Assembly (NCBI RefSeq): GCF_012272855.1
Contig: NZ_JAAXCQ010000007.1
Span: forward strand, 186,001-250,000
Direction: 5' to 3'
Source: Arenibacter sp. 6A1
GTDB taxonomy: Bacteria > Bacteroidota > Bacteroidia > Flavobacteriales > Flavobacteriaceae
Length of the DNA: 64,000 bases
Shown: piece after piece, positions 9,339-18,992 of the stretch
How positions within the stretch are numbered: position 1 is the first letter of the stretch
Layout of the letters: every line of letters begins with the position of its first letter
Program-made: the position numbers and the translations under genes
Notes under the pieces: model-generated
Database searches by the model: none
The model's input: the letters and a program-made list of their open reading frames with translations, nothing else
Told to the model about the DNA's origin: nothing

Positions 9339-10691
9339 CTATTCTTCTGGTTGTGGCGCCATTACAAAGTCTTCCATAAACTTAGTCGTATAGTTCCCCG
9401 CTAAATAATCCGGGTGATCCATTAACTGTCTGTGGAAAGGAATGGTCGTCTTAATTCCTTCGATGACAAACTCATCCAAGGCACGTTTCATCTTATTAAT
9501 CGCTTCTTCCCTAGTTTGGGCCGTCGTAATTAACTTAGCAATCATGGAATCGTAATTAGAAGGTATGGTATACCCGCTATATACGTGCGTATCTAAACGT
9601 ACTCCATGCCCCCCTGGGGTATGCAATGTGGTAATTTTTCCTGGAGAAGGTCTAAATCCGTTAAAAGGATCTTCCGCATTAATCCTACATTCTATAGAGT
9701 GTAGTTTAGGAATGTAGTTCTTACCAGAAATAGGAACACCTGCAGCAACAAGGATTTGCTCGCGAATAAGGTCATAATCAATTACCTGTTCGGTAATTGG
9801 GTGCTCTACCTGTATTCTGGTATTCATCTCCATAAAATAGAAGTTACGGTGTTTATCTACTAAGAATTCGATGGTTCCCGCGCCTTCATATTTAATATAT
9901 TCGGCTGCTTTCACAGCTGCCAATCCCATTTCATCCCTTAATTTATCGGTCATGAACGGAGAAGGCGTCTCTTCTGTAAGCTTTTGGTGGCGACGTTGAA
10001 TAGAACAGTCCCTTTCAGAAAGGTGACAAGCTTTTCCATATTGATCTCCCACAATCTGGATCTCGATATGTCTTGGCTCTTCTATTAACTTTTCCATGTA
10101 CATCCCTCCATTTCCAAAGGCAGCTTTGGCTTCTTGGACAGCACTTTCAAAGTTTTTCTCTAGATCTTCTGCTTTAAAAACGGCACGCATACCTTTTCCT
10201 CCACCTCCGGCGGTAGCCTTTATCATCACGGGATACCCCATTTCTTTGGCTAATTTTTTGGCATCTGCAACATCTTTTAGAAGACCTTCGGAGCCCGGAA
10301 TGGTAGGAACCCCTGCTTTTTTCATGGTTTCCTTGGCCGTGGCCTTATCTCCCATTCTATCGATGTGTTCTCCAGAAGGGCCGATAAATTTTATATCGTG
10401 TTCGCTACAGATCCTAGAAAACTTGGAGTTTTCCGAAAGAAATCCGTACCCTGGATGGATAGCATCGGCATTGGTAATTTCGGCTGCCGCAATAATATTG
10501 GGGATTTTCAGATAAGACTCCGAACTTGGTGCGGGTCCTATACAAACGGCCTCATCGGCAAAACGCACGTGAAGGCTTTCCTCATCGGCCTTAGAATATA
10601 CCGCTACGGTCTTAATCCCCATTTCTTTACAGGTCCTAATGATACGTAAGGCTATTTCTCCCCTATTTGCAATAAGTATTTTTTTAAACAT
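9339..10691 (-). CDS. accC: Acetyl-CoA carboxylase, biotin carboxylase subunit
   Basis: Carboxylates the biotin of AccB with ATP and bicarbonate in the first step of fatty-acid synthesis. The 450-residue protein begins [17 protein letters not shown]. It contains the ATP-grasp glycine loop ([12 protein letters not shown]), the metal and substrate segment [11 protein letters not shown], and a C-terminal carboxylase domain. Length is typical. It is last in the fabH, accB, accC gene order on the minus strand, with two terminators behind it. A perfect hairpin at 10725-10750 separates it from accB. Confidence 0.97.
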   Translation of the reverse strand: MFKKILIANRGEIALRIIRTCKEMGIKTVAVYSKADEESLHVRFADEAVCIGPAPSSESYLKIPNIIAAAEITNADAIHPGYGFLSENSKFSRICSEHDIKFIGPSGEHIDRMGDKATAKETMKKAGVPTIPGSEGLLKDVADAKKLAKEMGYPVMIKATAGGGGKGMRAVFKAEDLEKNFESAVQEAKAAFGNGGMYMEKLIEEPRHIEIQIVGDQYGKACHLSERDCSIQRRHQKLTEETPSPFMTDKLRDEMGLAAVKAAEYIKYEGAGTIEFLVDKHRNFYFMEMNTRIQVEHPITEQVIDYDLIREQILVAAGVPISGKNYIPKLHSIECRINAEDPFNGFRPSPGKITTLHTPGGHGVRLDTHVYSGYTIPSNYDSMIAKLITTAQTREEAINKMKRALDEFVIEGIKTTIPFHRQLMDHPDYLAGNYTTKFMEDFVMAPQPEE

Positions 10692-10724
10692 ATCGTGGTC
10701 GAATTTTTAAATCTTAAAAATCAA

Positions 10725-10750
10725 TTTCCTAAAACATTAGTTTTAGGAAA
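10725..10750 (-). other. Perfect hairpin between accB and accC
   Basis: TTTCCTAAAAC and GTTTTAGGAAA pair perfectly (11 bp) around ATTA in the 90-nt accB-accC gap. A second imperfect palindrome (CTTCCGATA..TATCGGGAAG) is at 10753-10773. The first hairpin lacks a strong T tract on the minus strand, so it may be a processing or attenuation element rather than a terminator. Confidence 0.55.
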
Positions 10751-10781
10751 TGCTTCCGATAGGTATCGGGAAGGTGATTTA

Positions 10782-11270
10782 TTATGATGGGTCAACCAAA
10801 AACAACGGCTGATCGAATTCTACTGGAGAGCTATCGTCCACTAGAACTTTTACAATTTTCCCTGAAATTTCAGACTCAATGTCATTGAACAATTTCATGG
10901 CTTCGATCACACAAAGCACATCTCCTTTTCCGATAGTATCGCCAACTTCCACAAAGTTTGGTTTGTCTGGAGAAGGTTTTCTGTAGAAAGTACCGATAAT
11001 AGGCGATTTTATAGTCACATACTTAGCGTTCTCGTCTACCTCTGTTTTCCCTGCAATTTCAACTGAAGGAGCAGGAGCAGCAGCTGCAGGAGCGCCCTGT
11101 GGCTGCATTGGCGCGCCCATAGGGATTTGCTGTACATAAGTAGTTTCTCCTGTAAAACCAGAGCCTCCGGTTCGGATGGTGATCTTAATATCTTCCATCT
11201 CTAATTTTACTTCGCTAGCCCCAGATTTGGCTACGAATTTAATTAAGCTTTGAATCTCTTTAATATCCAT
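10782..11270 (-). CDS. accB: Acetyl-CoA carboxylase, biotin carboxyl carrier protein
   Basis: A 162-residue carrier of the biotin that moves carboxylate between AccC and the carboxyltransferase. The C-terminal biotinyl domain has the biotinylation motif EAMKL with Lys126. It is preceded by an alanine/proline-rich flexible linker (about residues 50-72) and an N-terminal amphipathic domain. It sits between fabH (34-nt gap) and accC (90-nt gap), as in many Bacteroidota. Confidence 0.96.
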   Translation of the reverse strand: MDIKEIQSLIKFVAKSGASEVKLEMEDIKITIRTGGSGFTGETTYVQQIPMGAPMQPQGAPAAAAPAPSVEIAGKTEVDENAKYVTIKSPIIGTFYRKPSPDKPNFVEVGDTIGKGDVLCVIEAMKLFNDIESEISGKIVKVLVDDSSPVEFDQPLFLVDPS

Positions 11271-11304
11271 AGAATTCGTTTTTGTGTAATAGGTTGCGTC
11301 AGAT

Positions 11305-12300
11305 TTATGAATTATAAGCCCATTTTAAATAAATGGATCCCCAAGTAAAACCACCTCCAAAGGCCGCAAAAACCAAGTTGTCGCCTTTTTTGAGCTGCTT
11401 TTCATAATCGTGTAATAATAGTGGTAAGGTTGCCGAAGTAGTATTGCCATACCTTTGTATGTTCATCATGACCTTTTCATCGTCTAATCCCATTCGATTA
11501 GCGGTAGCGTCTATAATACGTTTGTTTGCTTGGTGAGGCACCAACCAATCAACGTCCTCATGGGTAAGCGAGTTGCGTTCCATGATTTTTCCCGCAGCAT
11601 CTGCCATATTGGTCACGGCAAATTTAAACACCGATTTTCCGTCTTGGTAAATAAAATGTTTCCTGTTTTTCACAGTTTCTTCAGATGCCGGCATCAGTGA
11701 TCCTCCTGCATCCATCTTCAGAAAGTTTCTTCCAACCCCATCAGATCTTAAATATTCATCTTGTAACCCCAAACCTTCCGTATTAGGCTCAAAAAGTGCC
11801 GCTCCGGCACCATCACCAAATATAATACAGGTAGTCCTATCGGTATAATCTATTATAGAAGACATTTTATCGGCTCCTATAAGGAGTACCTTTTTATATC
11901 TTCCCGACTCGATATAACTCGATGCCGTAGACATCCCATATAAAAAGCTAGAGCAAGCAGCCTGTAAATCATAAGCAAAGGCATTGGTCGCTCCTATTTC
12001 AGAAGCCACATAAGCAGCAGTAGAGGCTACCATCATGTCTGGAGTAGCAGTTGCTACCAGTACCATATCAATCTCCTTAGGGTCTAAATCCCTCTTTCTG
12101 ATCAGTTCTTCGGCCGCCTTAATGGCCAAAAAAGAGGTTCCTAGCCCCTCTCCCTTCAAAATCCTTCTCTCCTTTATTCCGGTCCTAGTTGTAATCCATT
12201 CGTCATTGGTATCTACCAAGGATTCCAAGATCTTATTTGTCATTACAAAGTCGGGGACATAGCCCCCTACCGCAGTAATTGCTGACGTTATTTTGCCCAT
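11305..12300 (-). CDS. fabH: 3-Oxoacyl-ACP synthase III (KAS III)
   Basis: Starts fatty-acid chains by condensing acetyl-CoA with malonyl-ACP. The 331-residue thiolase-fold protein has the nucleophile in QAACSSFLYG (Cys116), the histidine in VPHQANKRII and the asparagine in RYGNTTSATLPL, a complete Cys-His-Asn triad. Its neighbours rpmF, accB and accC fit the conserved fatty-acid gene order. A terminator-like hairpin (12421-12446) lies between it and rpmF, so fabH may have its own promoter. Confidence 0.96.
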   Translation of the reverse strand: MGKITSAITAVGGYVPDFVMTNKILESLVDTNDEWITTRTGIKERRILKGEGLGTSFLAIKAAEELIRKRDLDPKEIDMVLVATATPDMMVASTAAYVASEIGATNAFAYDLQAACSSFLYGMSTASSYIESGRYKKVLLIGADKMSSIIDYTDRTTCIIFGDGAGAALFEPNTEGLGLQDEYLRSDGVGRNFLKMDAGGSLMPASEETVKNRKHFIYQDGKSVFKFAVTNMADAAGKIMERNSLTHEDVDWLVPHQANKRIIDATANRMGLDDEKVMMNIQRYGNTTSATLPLLLHDYEKQLKKGDNLVFAAFGGGFTWGSIYLKWAYNS

Positions 12301-12420
12301 CTAAAATTGATTTTACTAGAAATCTTCAATTACTTGAAAATTTGTGAAAATTAATGATTTTCTCGGACTTTTAGCCAAAAACCACCAAGTTTTTGAAGAT
12401 TTCATCACTTTCATAAAAAA

Positions 12421-12446
12421 AACTCCCACTTATTAGAGTGAGAGTT
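12421..12446 (-). terminator. Terminator/attenuator between rpmF and fabH
   Basis: AACTCCCACT pairs with AGTGAGAGTT (one mismatch), followed on the minus strand by seven T. It sits 25 nt past the rpmF stop, ahead of fabH. It would end or reduce transcription of the yceD-like/rpmF pair. Confidence 0.7.
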
Positions 12447-12470
12447 CCAGTTGTAATGTCTTTAACTAAA

Positions 12471-12668
12471 TTATGCTACTGCCTCTTCAGTTTTGTCAAT
12501 CAAAATCTGACCTCTGTAGTACAATTTACCTTCATGCCAATGAGCTCTGTGGTATAAGTGCATTTCTCCAGTTGTTGGATCCTTTGCTACGGTTGGAGCC
12601 ACAGCTTTGTAATGCGTTCTTCTTTTGTCTCTTCTGGTTTTAGAAATTTTTCTTTTAGGATGTGCCAT
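12471..12668 (-). CDS. rpmF: 50S ribosomal protein L32
   Basis: A 65-residue basic protein beginning [21 protein letters not shown], the conserved L32 N-terminus. It ends in a region with [18 protein letters not shown] and keeps none of the zinc cysteines found in some homologues. It lies 8 nt downstream of the DUF177 gene, the usual pairing. Confidence 0.97.
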   Translation of the reverse strand: MAHPKRKISKTRRDKRRTHYKAVAPTVAKDPTTGEMHLYHRAHWHEGKLYYRGQILIDKTEEAVA

Positions 12669-12676
12669 TATGTAAC

Positions 12677-13216
12677 TTATTTACCCGTTAATAATTTTTT
12701 TAATTCGTCCCATCGGGGATCATTGTCTTCGTCTTCTTTGTTTTCCTCTATATCTTTTGGATGCAACTCTTCTAGCTTATCCAACGTTTCCGATTGTAAT
12801 GTGCCGTCCAAGACTCCAGGATGAACTTTCTTAAGTGGTACTGACAACACCAACATTTCATAAACGTATTGTGAGATATCTACTTGATGCTCCCTATGGG
12901 GAATAACCAGTATCTCGTCGTTGTCATTGTTAAACTCATCACCAAACTTTACCACCAATTTTAAATCGGCACTAATTTCCTGATCATAAGCCTCGTCGGT
13001 CAGATCACAATTCACGTTTACCGTGCCTCGTGCCTCCATTTCCAACTCCATCATGGTACTCATTTTGTTCAAAGTAACGTCTAAATTAATATCCGTTCCA
13101 TTAAACTCATCATATTCAAAAGACTCAAAGAACTCATTTTTAATTGTAAAATCAAAGTCGTGTTTTCCCTGTTTCAGTCCTGAAAAAGATATGATAAACT
13201 CCTTAAGCTTCTTCAT
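12677..13216 (-). CDS. DUF177/YceD-family protein
   Basis: A protein of about 179 residues from the ATG at 13216; a GTG three codons earlier is possible. DUF177 proteins are conserved partners of rpmF and are linked to 23S rRNA accumulation and ribosome assembly in other organisms. It has the family segment [14 protein letters not shown] (usually a cysteine-containing strand) and an acidic C-terminus ([19 protein letters not shown]). The link to ribosomes is family knowledge; only the synteny with rpmF is seen here. Confidence 0.88.
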   Translation of the reverse strand: MKKLKEFIISFSGLKQGKHDFDFTIKNEFFESFEYDEFNGTDINLDVTLNKMSTMMELEMEARGTVNVNCDLTDEAYDQEISADLKLVVKFGDEFNNDNDEILVIPHREHQVDISQYVYEMLVLSVPLKKVHPGVLDGTLQSETLDKLEELHPKDIEENKEDEDNDPRWDELKKLLTGK

Positions 13217-13380
13217 GTTCCACACTTATTTTTTACATACCGCCATAATAATAGCGGGTGCAAAGATACTATTATTTTATAAAACGCCAACAATTCAAAC
13301 GAAATAAATAAATTCCTTAAAAATACCCCTAATCCGTTGTCTTACTGCCAGTACCGTCTGCCAAAAAAGCTGTTTTTACA

Positions 13381-14427
13381 CTACCTTTTCAGTCTTTGTT
13401 TTTTCAGCGGATTCGCTGTTAATTCTTGGTATTCTTCCCTGTTTTTAAAAATCTTCAAGGCCGTAAACACCGCCTCTTTAAAGGAACTGTGATCGGCAAT
13501 GCCCTTACCGGCAATTTCATAAGCCGTCCCATGATCCGGAGACGTACGTACTTTGTCGAGGCCTGCGGTATAATTCACTCCTTTCCCGAAAGATAAGGTT
13601 TTAAATGGAATTAATCCCTGGTCGTGATAGGCCGCCAAGATAGCATCGAACTTAGTATAACTGTCAGAACCAAAAAAACTATCGGCAGAATATGGTCCAA
13701 AAACCAAGTGCCCCGCCTTGATCAATTCTTCAATGGCAGGCTTCATCACCTCCTCGTCTTCTTTCCCGATAACACCGTTATCGCCGCTATGTGGATTAAT
13801 CCCCAACAATGCTATTTTAGGCTTGCGAATACCAAAATCTACCTTCAAGGAGTTTTCTATGGTAAGCGCCTTGCTCTTTATTAATTTGGCATCAATGGTA
13901 GTGGCTACATCTTTAATGGCCACGTGATCGGTAACCAAACCTACCTTTAATTCGTCGGTAACCATAAACATTAAGCTTTCCCCTCCCAGTTCCTGGGCCA
14001 AAAAATCGGTATGTCCCGGAAACTTAAAATCCTTGGCTTGGATATTGTTTTTATTGATAGGCGCGGTCACCAATACATCTATCTCCCCTTTCTTTAAGGC
14101 CGCCACGGCTGCCCTAAGAGATAATAAGGCATATTTCCCTGCTTCCGGTGTAGCCTCGCCAAATTTAACCATAGGAGATTCTTTCCATACATTAAAAACA
14201 TTGACTTTACCGTCAAGGGCTTGTTCTACCTTATGGATGCCATTATAGTTGACACCAATGTTCAATTCATTTTTTTGAAACGAAATGGTCTTGTTCGACG
14301 CAAAGATAACCGGAGTACAGAAATCCAACATCCTAGAGTCTTCAAAGGTTTTAAGGATTACCTCGCATCCTATTCCGTTTAAGTCCCCTATAGATATTCC
14401 TAATTTTATTTTTCCAGTTTCCCGCAT
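13381..14427 (-). CDS. pdxA: 4-Hydroxythreonine-4-phosphate dehydrogenase
   Basis: Oxidises 4-phosphohydroxy-L-threonine in pyridoxal phosphate synthesis. The 348-residue protein has the PdxA segments GISIGDLNGIGCEV near the N-terminus, TAPINKNN, FPGHTDFLA with a metal-binding histidine, and YHDQGLIPFKTL with another metal ligand. Length is typical. It is first in the minus-strand run towards yceD/rpmF, with a 155-nt gap after it. It is divergent from ribE. Confidence 0.96.
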   Translation of the reverse strand: MRETGKIKLGISIGDLNGIGCEVILKTFEDSRMLDFCTPVIFASNKTISFQKNELNIGVNYNGIHKVEQALDGKVNVFNVWKESPMVKFGEATPEAGKYALLSLRAAVAALKKGEIDVLVTAPINKNNIQAKDFKFPGHTDFLAQELGGESLMFMVTDELKVGLVTDHVAIKDVATTIDAKLIKSKALTIENSLKVDFGIRKPKIALLGINPHSGDNGVIGKEDEEVMKPAIEELIKAGHLVFGPYSADSFFGSDSYTKFDAILAAYHDQGLIPFKTLSFGKGVNYTAGLDKVRTSPDHGTAYEIAGKGIADHSSFKEAVFTALKIFKNREEYQELTANPLKKQRLKR

Positions 14428-14496
14428 AGCAAGTTTTCGTTAATATCAAATAAACCTCTAAATTTACACCACAAAACTACTTAATTTTAACGACAC

Positions 14497-15087
14497 ATGT
14501 TTACTGGGATTATTGAAACTTTAGGAGAGGTACAAAAATTGGACAAGCAAGGCACTAATCTTCACATTACCATAAAATCGACCCTTGCCCCTGAGTTAAA
14601 AATAGACCAAAGTGTTGCCCATAACGGGGTTTGCCTAACGGTTGTGGCTATCGAGGACTCTTCTTATACGGTTACGGCCATTGAGGAAACCTTGCAAAAA
14701 ACCAATTTAAACGAACTTAAGGAGGCCGATTCCGTAAACTTGGAACGCGCCATGGTTTTGGGTGCTAGGTTAGACGGACATATTGTTCAGGGCCATGTAG
14801 ACCAAACCGGTACCTGTACCAAAATAGAAGAAAAAGACGGTAGTTGGTTTTTTACCTTTAGTTACGATCCTGCACAGAATAACGTTACCATCGAAAAGGG
14901 CTCCATAACCATAGACGGCACAAGTTTAACGGTAGTAGATTCTGATAAAAACAGTTTCAGCGTCGCCATCATTCCCTACACCTACGAGCACACCAGGTTT
15001 AGAGAATACCAGGTTGGAACGGTCGTAAACTTAGAGTTCGATGTCATCGGAAAATACGTTTCCAGGCTATTATCGCTAAGAGACTAG
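14497..15087 (+). CDS. ribE: Riboflavin synthase, alpha subunit
   Basis: Converts two molecules of 6,7-dimethyl-8-ribityllumazine to riboflavin. The 196-residue protein starts MFTGIIETLG, the universal N-terminus. It contains two homologous lumazine-binding barrels, with GVCLTV in the first and GTSLTV in the second, and the HIVQGHVD motif. It is transcribed alone and divergently from pdxA. No FMN riboswitch could be recognised in the 69-nt gap. Confidence 0.96.
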   Translation: MFTGIIETLGEVQKLDKQGTNLHITIKSTLAPELKIDQSVAHNGVCLTVVAIEDSSYTVTAIEETLQKTNLNELKEADSVNLERAMVLGARLDGHIVQGHVDQTGTCTKIEEKDGSWFFTFSYDPAQNNVTIEKGSITIDGTSLTVVDSDKNSFSVAIIPYTYEHTRFREYQVGTVVNLEFDVIGKYVSRLLSLRD

Positions 15088-15175
15088 CCTAGCCGCACCC
15101 CTCTCTATTTTCTTTTTCCAACTTAGCGCATACTGCCCCAGCATGCTGTCATCGGCTTTTATAGCCTTCATTTTT

Positions 15176-15255
15176 GGGCGTTCCCTCCTAGGTCGGTCGG
15201 GCTCTCCGCTATATCCCTTGCGCTGCTGCGGGGATGCCGCTGCGATCCCTAACGC
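15176..15255 (-). repeat. 80-bp intergenic repeat, copy R2 (reverse orientation)
   Basis: Reads on the minus strand from GCGTTAGGGATCGCAGCGG to GGGAACGCCC. Same architecture as R1, R3, R4 and R6. It lies 88 nt after ribE. Confidence 0.85.
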
Positions 15256-15664
15256 GGAATAAAGGCAGCATAAAACAATATCGCAATTGGTTAAACTGCC
15301 AATGGACCAATTAGGAAATAAGGTGAATGGAATTTCGACCCGTCGACGGTAAAGTTGTTATATTAAGGTAGCAATCTTAAAAGGAGCTTCGACAAGAAGG
15401 GTCAATATAAGGAGCACCTATAACTTTCTACCGACACACTCAGCGCCCAAAAAAGCACAAATTGTACCATTAGAACAACAAACGGAAAACCAGTACCAAT
15501 AAAACCTCTTCCTTGTAATGTAGATCCCTGTTATATACAGAACGATTCACTGGGACACCAAAACGCCCAATAAGGCGATCCATAGTAGATATATACATCC
15601 GCCTCCTTAGAGATCGCTCCCCCAGAAAAAGGAGCCGTCCATTTATAAACAAGGGGCAAAAAAA
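15256..15664. other. Gene-free stretch between R2 and the symporter terminator
   Basis: I see no convincing gene. A 60-codon frame on the minus strand (15470-15652) has no recognisable domain and an odd composition, so it is probably fortuitous. Confidence 0.6.
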
Positions 15665-15706
15665 AGACCCCTAGTTATTTACTAAACTGTAAACAACCAG
15701 GGGTCT
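15665..15706 (-). terminator. Terminator after the sodium symporter gene
   Basis: AGACCCCT and AGGGGTCT form the base of a long imperfect stem that continues through the interior (GTTTAC/GTAAAT-like arms). On the minus strand it is followed by eight or nine T. Confidence 0.8.
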
Positions 15707-15729
15707 GTTATATTTTCGGCCAATACCTC

Positions 15730-17541
15730 TTACAAGATATTAGACTTCATTTTGTTCCAAACAACTGCTAATAACGTTCCTGAAATAGCCGCTAAAATGG
15801 TCAATGATATTGCTCCTGTATAGTAGCCATAAATCCAGTACCCAGTAGCGAACATACAAGAGTAGATAAGTACACATCCTAATAACATAGCGCCGATACC
15901 GGCAGGTACACTCCATTTTTCCTTAGCGTTTACTATTTCTACATTGTCTTTTTCGGCCGATGAAATTACACTCTTCCACCCTGGACCTCCAGGCTGAATT
16001 TTCTTGTAGAAACTCTGCAAGACCTCCTTAGATTCTGCTTGGGTCATATAAGTCGCCGCCAACCATATAAGCGTCGTGACCAAAACTACCATTGGATATT
16101 CTGCCCAATCTGGGAAAACACCTGTTTCTGCAGCGAAGAAGAAAGGACCAACCGCTGTTAACTTCAATACTATAGAAATAATACCAGAAGCAAACATAGC
16201 CGTAATTTCACTCCATGCATTAATTCTCCACCAGAACCATCTTAGGATAAAAATAAGTCCGGTACCCGCACCAAAAACTAAAAGCACTTCGAACAACTGC
16301 AGGGCATTTTGTAACAACAAGGCCAAAACAGCACTAAATATCATTAAAACAACTGTAGATATTCTTCCTACGGCAACCAATCTCTTCTCGGTAGCATTAG
16401 GGTTTATCTGTTGTTTGTAAAAGTCATATACGATATAAGAAGACCCCCAGTTTAATTGGGTAGAGATCGTACTCATATAAGCTGCGATCAAAGAAGCCAA
16501 AACCAATCCAAGCAAACCACTAGGAAGTTTGGTCAACATCGCAGAATAGGCCAAATCATGCCCTAATTTATCTGCAGCAACATTAGGGAAAGCAGCATGG
16601 ATACTAGCTACATCCGGATATACAACCAAAGAAGCCAAGGCTACTAAGATCCAAGGCCAAGGACGTAAGGCATAATGCATAATATTAAAAAAGAAAGTAG
16701 CACCAATGGCATGGTTTTCATTCTTCGCCGCCAACATACGTTGTGCGATATACCCACCACCACCTGGTTCTGCACCAGGATACCAAGAGCTCCACCATTG
16801 TACTGCCAATGGAATAATAAATAAGGTAATCAAAGCCTTCGTATTGCTAAAATCTGGTAGTATAGATAGTTTATCCTTAACATGTTCATTGGCCATAAGA
16901 GCATCTATACCTCCTACTTCCGGGATATTCACCAAATAGTAAGCAGCGCCAATGGCACCGCCCATAGCTACGAAAAACAAAAGGAAATCGGTATAAACCA
17001 CCCCTTTAAATCCACCTAAAGCACTAAAGGTAACGGTAATAAGACCAGCACTTACTACGGTCTGCCAAGGCTCTAGCCCTAACATAATACCGCCAATTTT
17101 TATAGCCGCCAATGTAACGGCCGACATGGTAATAACATTAAAAATTACCCCTAGGTAAACCGCTCTAAACTTCCTTAAGAATTTTGCGGGCGCGCCACCA
17201 TAGCGCAACTCATAAAATTCAAGATCCGTATTTACATTAGACTTACGCCATAGTTTGGCATAAACAAACACGGTTAATAATCCGGTAAGCAAAAACGCCC
17301 ACCATACCCAGTTACCAGAAACTCCATTGGTACGGACAATATCCGTTACCAAGTTTGGCGTATCGGTAGAAAAAGTGGTAGCAACCATAGAAAGGCCTAA
17401 TAACCACCACGGCATTGTTCTTCCTGACAGGAAATATTCTGCTGAATCTTTTCCTGACTTTTTTGAAACATAAATTCCAATTCCTAAAACAATTGAAAAG
17501 AATACTATTATAAAACTGTAATCGAGTGTGCTTAATTCCAT
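15730..17541 (-). CDS. Sodium:solute symporter (SSS/SLC5 family)
   Basis: An integral membrane transporter of 603 residues coupling solute uptake to sodium. The start is the ATG at 17541 (MELSTLDYSFIIVFFSIVLG); an earlier in-frame codon would overlap the divergent tauE-like gene. Recognisable segments are YFLSGRTMPWWLLGLSM, STDTPNLVTD and a long series of about 13-14 hydrophobic helices. The substrate cannot be told; sialic acid, sugar or sulfur-compound carriers are all in this family. The divergent TauE-type exporter gene shares its upstream region. Confidence 0.88.
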   Translation of the reverse strand: MELSTLDYSFIIVFFSIVLGIGIYVSKKSGKDSAEYFLSGRTMPWWLLGLSMVATTFSTDTPNLVTDIVRTNGVSGNWVWWAFLLTGLLTVFVYAKLWRKSNVNTDLEFYELRYGGAPAKFLRKFRAVYLGVIFNVITMSAVTLAAIKIGGIMLGLEPWQTVVSAGLITVTFSALGGFKGVVYTDFLLFFVAMGGAIGAAYYLVNIPEVGGIDALMANEHVKDKLSILPDFSNTKALITLFIIPLAVQWWSSWYPGAEPGGGGYIAQRMLAAKNENHAIGATFFFNIMHYALRPWPWILVALASLVVYPDVASIHAAFPNVAADKLGHDLAYSAMLTKLPSGLLGLVLASLIAAYMSTISTQLNWGSSYIVYDFYKQQINPNATEKRLVAVGRISTVVLMIFSAVLALLLQNALQLFEVLLVFGAGTGLIFILRWFWWRINAWSEITAMFASGIISIVLKLTAVGPFFFAAETGVFPDWAEYPMVVLVTTLIWLAATYMTQAESKEVLQSFYKKIQPGGPGWKSVISSAEKDNVEIVNAKEKWSVPAGIGAMLLGCVLIYSCMFATGYWIYGYYTGAISLTILAAISGTLLAVVWNKMKSNIL

Positions 17542-17612
17542 GAATATGGTATTGGTTAAATCAATCGATAAAGATAAATTTTTTTGGGATACTTTTGCTT
17601 TTTGTTTGCTAA

Positions 17613-18377
17613 ATGTCACATATGAACTTCCCAATAGAATCAGATATCACATTAACAACATGGTTTCTTGCCTTTTCGGCCACTTTTATCCTTGGCATTT
17701 CCAAGGCAGGAATCAAAGGAATCTCTATTATAATCGTTACGCTAATGGCCCTGGCCTTTGGCGCCAAGGAATCGACCGGACTTTTGGTACCCCTATTGGT
17801 GGTTGGCGATACCATAGCCGTTATTTATTACCACCGCCATACCCAATGGAAGTATATTATTAAATTTCTCCCTTGGATGATCCTTGGAGTTTTTCTAGGT
17901 ACGGCCATAGGGAAAGACTTGCCCGAGAGCACTTTTAAAATAAGTATGTCTGTTATTATTTTGGGAACATTGGTAATGATGTATTGGTGGGACAATAAAA
18001 AATCTAAAAAGGTGCCTACCCATTGGGCCTTTGGGGGCTTTGTTGGTATCATGGCAGGAATAACCACTATGATCGGTAATTTGGCCGGTGCATTTTCCAA
18101 CATCTATTTTTTGGCCATGCGATTGCCCAAAAACGAATTCATAGGTACTGCCGCTTGGTTGTTTTTTATCGTAAACCTTTTTAAAGTACCCTTCCATATT
18201 TTTGTTTGGAAAACCATTACCCCAGAAACGCTTCTTATAAATCTACAACTACTTCCAGGCATTCTTATAGGCCTGTTTATGGGAGTGCGTTTGGTAAAGG
18301 TGATCAAGGACAAGTATTACCGTAAAATGATCTTAATCCTAACTGCGGTCGGAGCTTTGCTACTTTTATTCCGATAA
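17613..18377 (+). CDS. Sulfite exporter TauE/SafE family membrane protein
   Basis: A 254-residue membrane protein with about eight hydrophobic segments. It carries the family-type N-terminal motif GISKAGIKGISI and its internal counterpart GIMAGITTMIGNLAGAF, reflecting the two repeated halves. TauE/SafE proteins move sulfur-containing anions such as sulfite or sulfoacetate. The exact substrate is unknown. It is divergent from the symporter with a 71-nt gap. A TACTTTTG at 17590-17597 could be its -7 element. Confidence 0.87.
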   Translation: MSHMNFPIESDITLTTWFLAFSATFILGISKAGIKGISIIIVTLMALAFGAKESTGLLVPLLVVGDTIAVIYYHRHTQWKYIIKFLPWMILGVFLGTAIGKDLPESTFKISMSVIILGTLVMMYWWDNKKSKKVPTHWAFGGFVGIMAGITTMIGNLAGAFSNIYFLAMRLPKNEFIGTAAWLFFIVNLFKVPFHIFVWKTITPETLLINLQLLPGILIGLFMGVRLVKVIKDKYYRKMILILTAVGALLLLFR

Positions 18378-18483
18378 AAGGACGGACAGCGCATTGTTAT
18401 ACGCTACTTCCTTTCCTTAAAACAGGAAAGAAATCCAAGGTCCGATTTAAGGTTGGCACCTTAAATCCCTGGCACATTGTTCC

Positions 18484-18563
18484 GCGTTAGGGACTGCGGC
18501 GGCATCCCCGCAGCATCGCAAGGGATATAGCCAAAGGCCCGCCCGACAAAGGAGGGAACGCCC
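18484..18563 (+). repeat. 80-bp intergenic repeat, copy R3
   Basis: From GCGTTAGGGACTGCGGCGG to GGGAACGCCC, 107 nt after the tauE-like stop. The internal helix GGCATCCC/GGGATATAGCC and its CGCAGCATCGCAA loop match R4 with single-base differences. Confidence 0.85.
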
Positions 18564-18611
18564 AATTTATACTCATCAATAAATTTTGTCCTTAAATTAT
18601 ACCGCATAAAA

Positions 18612-18636
18612 AAAGCCGATGCTGAACACCGGCTTT
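18612..18636. terminator. Terminator-like hairpin downstream of R3
   Basis: AAAGCCG and CGGCTTT pair around an 11-nt loop. The longer T tract is on the minus strand, where no gene precedes it. It could also end read-through from the tauE-like gene. Confidence 0.4.
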
Positions 18637-18824
18637 CCATAAAACCAACTCAAACCAAATTTTATGTAAACTTTCAATGGCACAAAAATGAGGCTATTTA
18701 ATCAGAGTTGTGTTAACAAAACTTCAAGCTATTATCATCTTAATCTTTTAAGTCATTTTCACCTCCCTATTGTGTATTTCGCTACGGATAGGAGGTGCTA
18801 CGATTATATTTTTTACACAAAACC

Positions 18825-18867
18825 TGACAAAAATCATATTCTAAGAGGCCATTTCGTATAAATTTTG
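18825..18867 (+). promoter_or_regulatory. Candidate CRP/FNR-type operator with promoter, upstream of the 601-residue gene
   Basis: TGACAAAAATCA at 18825-18836 is a near-perfect TGAC-N4-GTCA palindrome. A TTTTGCC -7-like element ends at 18867. The palindrome centre is 36.5 bp upstream of the last G of that element. The identical spacing occurs at 50071-50113. The transcription start and regulator are inferred. Confidence 0.5.
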
Positions 18868-18992
18868 CCTATTCATAAACGGTCCAACCAAATTGATATG
18901 GGAACTGATGATTTTGAGGAAAATTATGTATTGCCATCCTTTATATACACACCCTCATCAATGGTTTTGGCCAAGAACAAAAAAAGAATAAA

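Noticed and set aside
10096-10515. 139-codon plus-strand ORF opposite accC
   Set aside because: It lies wholly inside the conserved accC gene in antisense, with a composition typical of a shadow frame.
15470-15652. 60-codon ORF on the minus strand
   Set aside because: No signal, domain or ribosome-site support, and it ends in a repeat-rich gap.
17590-17597. Promoter for the tauE-like gene
   Set aside because: TACTTTTG fits the -7 consensus, but there is no TTG at a suitable distance and the leader would be very short, so it was not listed as a separate feature.
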